Source: Andrena cerasifolii (Eukaryota; Arthropoda; Insecta; Hymenoptera; Andrenidae). From it: 64,000 nucleotides of DNA. The stretch spans positions 3,095,001-3,159,000 of the forward strand of contig NC_135132.1 of the NCBI RefSeq assembly GCF_050908995.1, written 5' to 3'. The notes under the pieces are model-generated. The model was given only the letters and a program-made list of their open reading frames with translations. It was not told where the DNA came from and ran no database searches. The stretch's first letter is position 1, and each line of letters starts with the position of its first letter. Below are positions 34,495-45,180 of the stretch, piece after piece. The position numbers and the translations under genes are program-made.

Positions 34495-34605
34495 CGTTGC
34501 AGCGATGTTACCGAATGGTTGCAGCGCGACATTGCAATGTTGCGCGCAACGTTGCCGCAACGTTGCCGTAATAATTCTATGTCCGCCTCCTGCAACGTTT
34601 CGGGC
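34495..34605. repeat. Cluster of GCAACGTTGC palindromes
   Basis: The words GTTGCAGCG, GCAATGTTGC, GCGCAACGTTGC, CGCAACGTTGCCG and CTGCAACGTTTCGG follow closely. GCAATGTTGCGCGCAACGTTGC forms an almost perfect palindrome. No gene is supported. Confidence 0.55.
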
Positions 34606-34839
34606 AGTAGGGCCAAACATATAAATAACGGTTATTATTATAGATGTGTGCAGAATCATAGAAGTATAAAGCTCGTGTTTATAAACGTGCCGTTTCCGTT
34701 ATCGGGCTGGAACTTGCGTAATAATGCGAATTTTAAATATGAGACCACTTGTTTGTTACTTTGGAAGACCACAAAGTCTGTAGAAAAAATTCAATTTCCA
34801 GAATCTCGTACCTCCTTAAATGAAATCATTTTATAGTCA

Positions 34840-35281
34840 CCTTAAACTGGGGTGACTTAATGGCCGTCCGAAACCTGGTTTCGAAACCATTCGAAGTTAT
34901 TCAATATCTACTGGTAAGGCTTCAGTCACAGATGGGCAATTTTTTTCCGGATCACGAATAACCAAGACGTTTCTATTCGCCACAAGCGGATAAGTTTTTA
35001 GTCGAATAGGGGTTTATCGGAATAATTTTTCTAGCAAGTAACAATTTGTCCAGATAACATAGGTAATTTTTATTCGGGGTGACTTTGCCCGCCGGGGTGA
35101 CATTGCCCACTGTTCGGAAAAACTTTATTTTATTTTATTGTGAAGTAATTAGAACATATGGTGTTTTGTAATCATGTCAAACGAAAAAACAATAGCGAAT
35201 TCAATCATACGGTAATTTTTCAGTCAGAGTAAAAAAAGTGGGCAAAGTCACCCCGGCGGGCAAAGTCACCCCAGTTTACGG
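34840..35281. mobile_element. MITE, CCGTAAACTGGGGTGACTT ends
   Basis: Left CCTTAAACTGGGGTGACTTA and right AAAGTCACCCCAGTTTACGG are inverted. A second inner pair, GGGGTGACTTTGCCCGCC (about 35080) and GGCGGGCAAAGTCACCCC (about 35255), makes a compound end. It is 442 bp, non-coding. Confidence 0.8.
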
Positions 35282-36006
35282 TGTGTGGAATAAATTTCAT
35301 AGTTGGAAATGTGACAAGGAATGTCCTTCGTTAGAAGAAATTTAAGAGCAAAGTGAATAGCGCACATATTTTAAGATAGAGATAATTTGAATAAATTTAT
35401 AAAGTCTGCTTTTCGTGAAACTTATTGCCTCTATCTAATACAAAATTTAAAACCCGTCCCTGTCCGGTTTTAAATGATCTCAGACAATATTTATGGCAAA
35501 TCTGAGGCTAATCAGTTGAGCCGCTTTGATGTCGTCATAACCGTCGCTTTAAAAAAAAATTTAAAAAAAACACATTAAGTAATAGTTATAATGACAAATT
35601 GTAGATACTTGTACGGAAATTTGGGAACGAACTCGACACTTGAGAATAATAAAAAAAATTTATAGTGTTACAGTCTTGGAACAATAAATTGATTTTTTGT
35701 TAAGAATGTTACTGTGTCACTTTACATATACAGAATTGCAAATTGGCAAATATTGGTTGTCGACTAGACGGCCGTGGTTTATTGACAATAAAAGTTGCTG
35801 TCAAGTTCTTGTGGTGTAAAGACGTGATTTAAAATGCGTTACACGACGGTCACGTTCGTTCGACCACATTATGACTTTAGTCTTCTTTTTTTGCGTGAGG
35901 ATTATGGAGCAAGTGATGTCAATCTATGCACCGAAAAGCAAAGGCATGATAGCGACATTCGCAATTAGTTATTCTTCTTAATTAATGCCAACAAACCTGC
36001 TGTATA
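35282..36006. other. Unassigned AT-rich DNA
   Basis: Nothing recognised. Confidence 0.4.
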
Positions 36007-37406
36007 CAGTGGCGAATTTAAGAAAAAAGGCCCAGGTGGCAAACACTCTGGGATGCCCATTTTTTTCGGAAAATGAAGACTAGAGTTTACTAAAAACGGG
36101 CAAAATGTAGTGCAGTGGGTAGACAAATTATTATACTCAAACAAAAAGGTTTGAGATTTTGTAAGTTTAAGCGATGCACTGGCTGTGTCTCTACGAAAAG
36201 TGGTTGCAAAAAATATTTAAAAAGCGCATTTTAACGGTTAAAGATTCTAGTTTTTGTATCATGAACTCAAATTTTTGTTTCATCCATTATAATACTGTTT
36301 TATCAAGATGAAGCGCAGGAAACGAAGTTTCAGGAATTTTTGCCTAGTTTGAATGTACGCACGGGCCCAAATTTTTTTTCCGGTAAATCCAACGAGGGAC
36401 AAATTTTCATGAGTGCTTTGGACAGCTAAGAAAGTTTCCTGTCCGAACCTTTAGTTGCCACTTTAAGATTTTTTTTAATCGTGTTAAATCCATTTTGAAA
36501 TTACCCCCAAAATTTACGAAAATGTTTTCAGTATAATTGGTCACCCTCTGTAGTAGGTATATACAGAAAAAAAATATAGCGTTTGGATAAAATCATAATT
36601 TTTTGTGCAGATGGGGCCCTGGGTGGGCCTCCTGGGCAGGACCCCACGCGGCAATTGCTCATTGGCCGCCCGTTAAGGGGTCAGTCCACTGTGACGGTTT
36701 GAAAAATTAAGCTATTTTTAAAGATTTTTTTCTCCGTAGATACAACGTGTAATGCAATAAATCTTTTTGGTATTTATTAAGCTACTCTTATATTATACAA
36801 AAAAAATATTTAAAGAATTTTTTTAATTCGTTTTAAAACTTAAAACGGAATTATCTCAAAACAACGTTTTTTCAACTGGTGCAGGTGATTCCAAAAAACT
36901 ATTTGACCAATCAGTTTGAAATTTTTACACGTTATTCAGAACATCAGTGGCTATGGCCGGGACTACAGAAACCTTTTTGGATTAACCATTTCATACTTTT
37001 TACAAGGCAAAATGATTGAAAAATTCACCGTATTTCGACACTTAAACTTCAAACCTCCGCCATTTTGTTATTTTTTTTACAGTACAAATAATCCTGGTTC
37101 CAGCGATAACCACACTTATAATGATTACAACACACTTTGAATTTTGTCTTTCAAATGCGTCGTTCTCCCGGAATCACCTGCGCCAGCACTGCATCGCTTT
37201 CTCAAGGCGCTCACATCAGTGCGATATATATTTAAAAAAAAACTGTTAAAAATTTAAAATAATTTTTTTTTATACTGCGAATAAGTGTATTAATAAGTAG
37301 ACAAAACATTATTTACGTTGGACATTCCGTTTACTAAAAAATAAATCTTAAAAAATGACAATTTTTCACGACTTCACAGTGTACTGACCCCTTAAATCCG
37401 CCACTG
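36007..37406. mobile_element. hAT-type element CAGTGGCG, host of a nested TTAA element
   Basis: Left end CAGTGGCGAATTTAAG and right end AAATCCGCCACTG are inverted; the 8-bp flanks GCTGTATA and GATATATA agree at six positions. The interior matches the 211-bp copy at 59983-60193 (GGCCCAGGTGGCAA; GGCAATTGCTCATTGGCC). The element is interrupted at its TTAA by the segment 36677-37391. Confidence 0.85.
36677..37391. mobile_element. 715-bp TTAA-flanked element nested in hAT element
   Basis: TTAA at 36673-36676 and 37392-37395 flanks GGGGTCAGTCCACTGTGA and TCACAGTGTACTGACCCC. Internal words include TTAAAACGGAATTATCTCAA and GATAACCACACTTATAATGA. The empty site is present in the second hAT copy (59994-59997). 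Non-autonomous; a plus-strand 74-residue open frame has no homology. Confidence 0.92.
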
Positions 37407-37588
37407 GATATATAGTCACTATATGCTCTATTTGACATGGTTTACGAGACACAGAAAGTTTTGAGTTCTGTCAACTGTACCTATATTTGACCACCTATAC
37501 AGCGGATGTTCGAAATAAGTACCTTGCACTTGAACGCATGCGTGTAAACGTCTTGTCATTGATCCTATTCTTATTACTTCTATTAAGG

Positions 37589-37827
37589 GCGTCCGCAGAC
37601 TTTTTTCCAAGGGACGGCAACTTTGGGGTGACGGTAAGGAAAGATATAGTAATAAAAACACAACCCCCATTTTATATTTCCAATTTAATTAATTTAAAAC
37701 CGAAATTTAAAAATATTCGCTTCTTTAGTATAAATTTAATAAAAATCAATTTTTAAAAATAACCGATTTTTTCTCAACTGCCAGGGGTGCTGTTGCCCCA
37801 TTTGCCCCTCCTACCCTCCGGACGCCA
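37589..37827. mobile_element. hAT-type MITE, GGGCGTCCG ends (family of 13159-13420)
   Basis: GGGCGTCCGCAGACTTTTTT on the left and CCGGACGCC on the right. The interior shares AAACCGAAATTTAAAAATAT with the copy at 13159-13420. The flanks give only a weak 8-bp match. Confidence 0.75.
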
Positions 37828-37845
37828 AGGACTTTATTCTCCTAA

Positions 37846-38549
37846 GGGGGCAGACCACTGTAATGGTCTGAAAAGTAAGGGTGTTTTCGGGATTTTTTTG
37901 CAAACAAACAACGCAAGTAAATCGATGTATTGCTTAATATAGTTAATATATACATATCGAAGGGTGAAAATTTTTTTTTTCAACCAAATTCATAAATCCG
38001 TTTGCGGTATACTCTTCGTCAAAATGTGCGTTGCGCCAAATCGTGGCTGTGTCGTTGACAGTGCCCTAGCCATATGGTTAATCTGAATTCAAAAAGGCAA
38101 AAATATTTAGAAACTAAAAGCCTACGTCTATTACGTGACGATCAAAAAAAATTCAATATCGCAAAAAATAAAAAAATGGCAGACCACTAAAGGAAAAATC
38201 ATTTTTTGGGAGTAAAAAGTTGGGGAAATGTTGATAAAAAAAATAGGAGGAGGCGGGTAATTAAAAAAAACTGATCGTCACGTAATAGAGACGGGTTTTT
38301 CGTATAATTGGATGTATAGTTTTCTCTCTATACAGTCAACGAGGTTGAAAATATATAATTCTGAGAAAAACGCGTTCAAAGTTCCGCTGGGTTCAGGCGC
38401 ACCCTTAACACCGCTTCATGGAAAATACTATATCTCCGCCAATTTTATGTGTTTCTAGATACAATTTGGAGAGTGCATTCTTGAAACGTATGTCTTTCCG
38501 GAAAAATTTTAAAAATCATTTTTCCGATTTTTTACAGTGGTCTACCCCC
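37846..38549. mobile_element. 704-bp TTAA-type element
   Basis: CTAA (37842-37845) and TTAA (38550-38553) flank inverted ends GGGGGCAGACCACTGTAA and TTACAGTGGTCTACCCCC. Same layout and size as 36677-37391 and similar ends, but a different interior. Confidence 0.85.
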
Positions 38550-38553
38550 TTAA

Positions 38554-39775
38554 TACCTCTAGGTGTCAGCTGGAAAGCTTGTTCAAGTCTATAACCGAGT
38601 ACAGAACCCATCTCAACCGAATTCCCGTTACTCGGATACTCCACTATCCGAACCTTCTGTTACCCGCAAATCGTATGCGTGGTACTTACAATATAATTCA
38701 GTAGGGAAGGGTTGTTAATATCGTGCCACTTAAGATATTTTGTTACATTTCGTATCTGGTATTAATTTGAATGCAAGGTAATATTGGATTTTGTAGCTTG
38801 ATATTTTAGGCACCTACTATTAGATGTTTAACCTTTTGTCCAGAATAAATTAATTTGTTATTAATCTTTTTGCAAAAGGTACGATTTAGGCAAATTGTTT
38901 CCTAAACCCTATCTCTTCTAAAAATAGCAAATTTTCGAATGAAAATTATAATAAAAATATGGGTGAGAAACGGAATCGATTATGTACATTGATTAAGAAC
39001 AAATAAAGAAACATTCAACATATAACACCTAATTAAAAAAATTCTACATAACCTTTATAACATTCTAACCTATATCACAGTGAGTTCTTAAATCGTACTG
39101 GTACGATGTAGGAGAAATGTTAAATTTATTTATAAATATTGAGTTAAACGTTATAATAACAATACAAAAAAAAATACAAAAGTACAGGATAAACCTGCAT
39201 TGTTCGATTATTATCAGCTAAAATAATTAGGCAATCACTTACATCAATTACACTTGATTCCTTTAAATAGAGTAGGCTCGAAAGGTTTTGTTTCTGTGTC
39301 TCATTTCGCGTTTACTTGATATTTTTACCATTACATATCGTTTATATTCACACACCTCTTTTTTCGATCAACTTTGGCATACCTGGGTGGCTCAACCCAG
39401 TACAATTTTTGAACGACTGCCATTCTCATCTAAAGAACCCAATCGTTTTGAAAAAAATCATGGGTCAATTTCAAGGTCTCTAGAATATATTCCAATATTT
39501 TTTTTTATTGAAAGTTTATCACAGTTTTTGTAAAAAAATTCTAGATTGCCATATGTCGAGAAAACGCGAAGAGCATCTTCAAGAAGTTGTAACTTCCACA
39601 AATTTCAATATTAGAAGCTAAAAAATTACAGAGTTATTATTCAGATATAATATTTTGAGAAAAAAAATAGTTTGTATATCGGCTTTGGAAAAAGGTATTT
39701 ATTTTGCATATATAGAAGGTACGAAGCGTCGAATGGTCAGGTTAATTATTGAGAAATTGATGAGGTACGACTTAG
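38554..39775. other. Unassigned AT-rich DNA
   Basis: No gene or terminal repeat recognised. Confidence 0.4.
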
Positions 39776-40000
39776 ATGACCTGTATGATATTGGCAACCC
39801 TCCCCTATGAGTCTATCAGAGGACCTTGGCCAAATGTCAAATGCATGCCACTAAAAGGAGCATGGAGAAAATTATTGCCTAACGTAGGAGAAATAAACGA
39901 AGACATGAAAAATGCTGACACAGTAAATGTAGGTGCATTCCTACAAGACACTGTTCCTACCCTGCATAGAATCCATAAACGTGATAATTCTCTAAACTGA
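39776..40000 (+). pseudogene. Possible pogo/Tigger-type transposase fragment
   Basis: A 74-residue open frame contains RGPWPNVKCMPLKGAWRKLLP. This resembles the segment of Tigger/jerky-type DDE transposases where a W..V...L...W+KL.P pattern follows the catalytic domain. That is recognition by eye of a short stretch only. No helix-turn-helix or DDE motif is visible nearby, so at best it is a decayed remnant. Confidence 0.3.
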
Positions 40001-41559
40001 CAACTGTTTACGAGTGCATAGACGCCATCTTGTACTGTTTTAAAACAAACCATTTCGAACACGTTTAATCCTCTCTCTTCAAAATTCTTTTCATAAACAA
40101 TAGTTTGCATCGCACAGACAATGTTTAAAATCAATATCACGGGTTATTAACTACGCTATCTAAGGCCGTAGAAATTTACATGCCACTCCATTTAGAAATC
40201 AGGAGCTACCCATGTATCGCACAGAAGCTTGAGTAATTTCTAAAATTCCACAGCAGAATTTTGTATTTCTCTTGAGTCAGAATTATTAGTTTTGCAGGAA
40301 GACACTTGGAACATTTAAACCGCTAAGTAAGATCAGGTGTTAGATTTTCTACCTGGAAGTTGGTAACATGTATGTGAAAAGAAACTTTTATTTTTAAAAG
40401 AAGCTGTTCAAGCTTGAGGTCAAATTTGACTTATACTCGTTTGATAATTCTCTACTAAATAGTTTGTAGCCTCTTACACCTTTTAGGTGTTGCATAGAAT
40501 CCTGTCAGTTGCATTCCCTTATGGGTATAATGGCACTCTGAATTTGCCACTGTAACTCTGTATCTCGTTGACAAATGAAATGTCTTCTTGTATTTACAGT
40601 GGCTCGCTAATGTTACTATTTGCGAGTTAAATAGGTAAGTATATAAAACAATTATGTCAGTCTGCACATACCTGCTGATCACACTGGGTGCAACGAAGTC
40701 CTGAGATTCAGTGGCACATCAGAAGTGTAGCTCCTGCAGCACCTTAGTTCGAACAATATCCTGTCACCGAGTCACTAAATGTTCCAAAGATTTATTTTCA
40801 AACACGTTTACTTTCTAGCTGTTCTTTCCCAAAGTTCACTGGGCGAGTCTATAGTTTACTCAGTGAGAAGTAGAGTCAACTTCCTCTTCTGCCGAGGAGT
40901 TTAATTCACTTTTGCACTAACTGTGAGGCTCCAAAGCTTCCAGGTTTCTTGGGGTACTGTGTTTGGTGTTTGCTTAAAGGAAGCTCATTTTTCTGAAGGA
41001 ACATCACGCAGTGGGAAATCACGGAGGATTCGGGTTCTGAGTTCCTTAAATGTCATTGCAAATGTTTAGGGTGCTTCAAACACTCTCCCTCTACGAAGTC
41101 CAAATTCATTCTTCGATCAGGCATAGTACTGTTCCCTGAGGAATGAAGTCTTCGGTTCCATTGGAAAAATCCAAAGGCTCCAAACGCATGTACAATAATT
41201 CTCACAAGGTTTGAGACGGTCTCCACCAGGTCCCCATGTTCCAAAGATAAAGAGTGCCTACTTGTTCTTCCAAAAAAAAATCAAGAACAGGCTTCCCAAG
41301 AATCTCTCTGGATACTCAAAGCTGACTCCTTCAAGAACACTGCACGCCTCCCCCAATCGAACCTTCTTCCCAATTTCTGGTCCAAAGAAGAAAGTTTCCT
41401 CAGAAAATGTTCAGACCAACTCTTCGCTCCAGCTTTTCCAAATTCTTCCAGCGTTGATCCACCACGCCTTCCAGACTCCCACCTCCAACATTTCAGCGCA
41501 TTTACTTATGAAACGTTAAGAAACTCTCAGCAAAGCTGCGGCAATGGTTCCTGCTGGCA
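40001..41559. other. Unassigned, less repetitive region leading into a GC-rich island
   Basis: No terminal repeats are seen. From about 40690 the base composition is more balanced, with many TTCCAAA/CTTCC words, which could be UTR or promoter-proximal DNA of a gene starting in the following island. No exon can be called. Confidence 0.3.
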
Positions 41560-42230
41560 GCTTCAGTTTCTTTTGGAAAACATTGCACAGGGGGTGCGCC
41601 AGGAGGAACACAATCGTCGGACGAATTCTCTTTGGGAACGAGCAGCTCCAGCAACCGGAAGCGACACGAGCGAGCGCACGCGGCCGGAAATCGGGCGATG
41701 AAAAACCGGAAGAGAAGAGGGAAATCGAGCAACCAGCGTCGCGTCTCTAGGGACACTGCGCGCAAACTATACCCACACTCCCGATGCGCTCGCTTCCCCC
41801 CACCGCCGGCCAGCCTGGCTCGCTGGGTGCGGCGATTGGCCGCGCGACGCTCCTCCCCCTGGCCGCCACTGGACGCCGCGACCGGTGGGCGGTCCGTTCT
41901 CCCCACCACGTCCAGCGCCGCGCGAAGCCTCGCCTCCACGCGTTCTCCATCTCAGTTTCCCCCTTTCTGTCATCGTTACTCCGTTTCTTTTTGCGGTTAT
42001 CGCTCTATACGTCGCTGCTTTGTTAACATTGTCTTCCTCGTTGCCTCGAGAATCGATGATTCTAACCTGTTGGGCTGGCAATTCGCTTGATCGCGTCCTG
42101 TGCGTCCGATGGGGCAGGCGTCTTTTGTAAGGCTGATGGCTTTCGAGGGAACGTGCGAGGGTTGTCACGGTCGTTAAGGTTGGAAAAGGAAGAACATCCA
42201 AAGGATTTTTGCGACGAAAATTCGAAGGTT
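41560..42230. promoter_or_regulatory. GC- and CpG-rich island with CCAAT and GC-box words
   Basis: This stretch is far more GC- and CpG-rich than the AT-rich surroundings. It contains GCGATTGGCCGCGCG (an inverted CCAAT box) and GGTGGGCGGTCC (GC-box-like). Long open frames occur on both strands at once, as expected from GC-rich sequence with few stops, so I do not call a CDS. Likely a promoter, enhancer or first exon. Confidence 0.45.
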
Positions 42231-42306
42231 TTGAGCGCATGAGAAAATCTGGTTGTCAGGACATTTTGGAGATGCTTTTCTTACGGCAGTGCTCCGGAAT
42301 TATTAA

Positions 42307-43004
42307 GGGATCGTTCCGGTTAGGGCGCCGATAAATTCAGCGATTTTCAGGAATTTATTGCGACAAAAATAATTATAGTAATGGAATAAAACTTTTTTCT
42401 ATTCATTAATCTACATTTCTACAGTGAATCAAAAATATAAAAGTAATAAAATTATTGCTTTTCGAATGCTTTTGAAAGCGATCTTGATGACATGCTTAAA
42501 AATTCATGCCTCGCTCGTGAAGGCGATTTCAGCTGTTAGACTTATCTGGACCCAAAAATCCAAACAGATTCTTGATCAGTATGACTGTTGCTATCGCTCG
42601 GACTATAATTAGTGATTTATCTTCAGAATTAGCAAAATGGCGGGCAAACTGCAAAAAAAAGTGTTTTTCGGCGTTTTCCTTTTGCTATTTTCGATTTTAA
42701 AAGTAGTCCCTGCGAGAGTCATAGGTGTGCAGAGTAAGCAGTAAAATTTATAAAGCAATCGGTTAGACAGATTTTCAGATTTTATCTTCACGATGTGAAA
42801 CACTGACGTTTCGAGAAAAACCCGCTCAAAGTGTTCATCTATGGAGGCCGAGACTCTGCGCTCCCTATAAAACTCCTCTGTAGAAGCTAAAATAATCGGA
42901 ATTTTTCCTGGAAAAATTAACAGTACATTCTTGAGGATATGTAATTTCGAAAAATGTTTAAAATAAAAATCAATTTTTTAAACTCGTCTAACCGGAATGA
43001 CCCC
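42307..43004. mobile_element. TTAA-type element, ~698 bp
   Basis: TTAA (42303-42306) and TTCA on the right flank GGGATCGTTCCGGTTAG and TCTAACCGGAATGACCCC, inverted ends. The interior has CAAAATGGCGGGCAA and CGTTTCGAGAAAAACCCGC, words shared in kind with other TTAA elements here. Confidence 0.8.
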
Positions 43005-43017
43005 TTCATTCTACAAT

Positions 43018-43202
43018 GCGTTCCACATTAGAGCGTACTCGTTTCGCGCAGGGATACACTGTTGATTGGTAGTAAACCGGCAAGGAGAGTGCCACGACCA
43101 ATCGCGAGAGTGCTACGACCAATCGCGTGTGTCAGATCCGTGGGAGCTGCGCAGATCGGCCGCAAATCGGGAGGGGCGTTGGTACGCTCTTATGTGGAAC
43201 GC
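43018..43202. mobile_element. 185-bp MITE carrying three CCAAT boxes
   Basis: The ends GCGTTCCACATTAGAGCGTA and TACGCTCTTATGTGGAACGC are inverted. Inside are GATTGGTAG, GACCAATCGCG and GACCAATCGCGTG: one inverted and two direct CCAAT words. A second, left-truncated copy at 58388-58537 has the same words. Confidence 0.8.
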
Positions 43203-43662
43203 AGTGCAGTGATCTATCATCATTCTTATGCATGAGAAGCTGGTTTTTATATTTCGCCATTGTATTCTTATGAGGTAAAAAAAAAGTACATCGTATTTAA
43301 GTCAGTGGTATCGTGGATTGAACAAAATTAGGCACTCAGCTGAAACCTGACACTTTTAATAGAAATCTGAAATCTGGAATAATAAGCTGCCTATTGCGCA
43401 GTGAAATAGCAACGCTTTACATTGATAATATCAGAATTTACGCTCTTTGAACGCGATAAACGCCGGACCAAGGAACTTTACTGTGCGCTTATAATTAAAG
43501 TAGTCACTATTGTTAACCACGAAGCTAAGCATGTATACTGATTTCCTTATCTTTAAAGGTATAGTCCTGTGAGGTGCTTTATATTGTTTTTAGTAGTGCG
43601 GATAACAAAAGAAAATTACAATTTCTGGGAATGTATGAAAGAAAATACTCTTATGACATTAA

Positions 43663-44300
43663 GGGGGTGGCTACCCTAAGTTTGACTGCCCGTTTTCAAC
43701 GCTATTTTCTGGAATTTATTTAGTGAAAACTATAAGTTTATACCGTATGCCATTTTGCCTGCTTATTCAGGTACGTTTGAAGGGAAACTCGGAATTTTTT
43801 TTACCTTTTTTATTAAAAATTTAAAGAGCTATAGTCGGTGACGTAAGCCTCCATAAAAAAAATTGTTTGCCGGGCGCACTCGTAGCGGCGCGGCGGTCCC
43901 CATCATCTAAAATTAAAAAACCAAAGCTTATTTTCATCCTTAGAAGTGTGACTGTAATCGGTACATATATCATTCTAAAAAACCAAAAATTAACAAAATG
44001 GCGACTTGAAACCAAAACGATTGATTTTTACAGAAAAATTTGGACTGAAAACATTGTTTATTTTTAGCAAAAAACGAAGCTGCAGTCCATCCAGTAGTTT
44101 CCAAAAAATCACTGCGCCAGTCTTAAGAAATGTCTTCTTGAGAAAAACGCGTTTAAATTTTCTACAGACTATAGTGCCGCAACCTTTACCCCTTTATAAC
44201 CCTGCAATTTTACGAATTTGGTTTCAGTACTCCGCAAATGCATTTTTGGATTCAAAAAGAAAAAACGATTTTTTGGGACCATCAAAATAGAGTCGTTAAA
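43663..44300. mobile_element. TTAA-type element, right end degraded
   Basis: TTAAGGGGGTGGCTACCC begins at 43659. The right side ends in a weak inverted partner (TTTAACCACCTTG near 44297). The interior has CAAAATGGCGAC and GAGAAAAACGCGTTTAAATT, shared in kind with the other TTAA elements. Confidence 0.55.
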
Positions 44301-45180
44301 CCACCTTGTATGTTTGTTAGAACTTTTTGAATCTTGAGGAAAGTCCTACCGTTTCCTTATTCACTCTTTTGACGTTGCAACGTAAACAAGTAGTAGAATT
44401 AATTTATTCGTAAAAAGTATTCAAAGACTGGAACCTGCACTTGCTTAAATTTTTAATTACTTTTATCGTTCGACAACTTTGCTAACCAAGACGGACTACC
44501 TCACAATAGCAGAGCATGAAGATGTAGTGGCTTTTGAGTTGCAATTGCTGAATGCATTCAAGCGTTGTCACAGTGGATAGCGATCCTTCTTCCTTTAACG
44601 AGTGCAGGCTTGTTATCCTTAAGGGCAGTGCTTAATTTGTTCAATTGTTATCCACTGCCATTCGCAGTTAGCGGATTGACTTTCACCTTCTCTGAAAGTA
44701 GGTACTGTAACATAACATGCTGGACCTCTTTTGTCCCACCATACACAGAGCGTAACTGCCTTCTGACGCGGCCCACGTTTTGCTACTGAACGCGCTGATG
44801 TTCCTCATTTATAATATACCTACTCTTCTTATTTGATAGGTATGTTATTGTACCTACGGTATGGATTTCTCGCGTCACGCGATCAATCTGCTCGGAAACA
44901 GCTGGGTATTCCAAACAGGAGAAGATATATAAATTCTTATTCGTTCAACTATATACCTATGTAACAAAAAATTCGCTTCCAGTGGATGATACTTTATGGG
45001 TGATGCGTGAAAAATAAATGGTAGTCTAAAACAAATATGTGGCATAGCAGAGGATCAGAGGATCCTTTGTTAATAATAACAGGCGACAAGTTTAGAGTTG
45101 CTTCTTGCATTCTTTGCAAATTATTAGCAAACATCTCAAATGGGCTTTCGATGTGCCTATTGTTTATTTTCAAGGTTTAA
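44301..45180. other. Unassigned region
   Basis: No gene recognised; short open frames lack family features. Confidence 0.4.

Noticed and set aside
41632..42240. Overlapping open frames of 145-157 residues on both strands
   Set aside because: All are arginine/proline/serine-rich with no family signal and overlap in opposite strands; GC-rich composition explains them.
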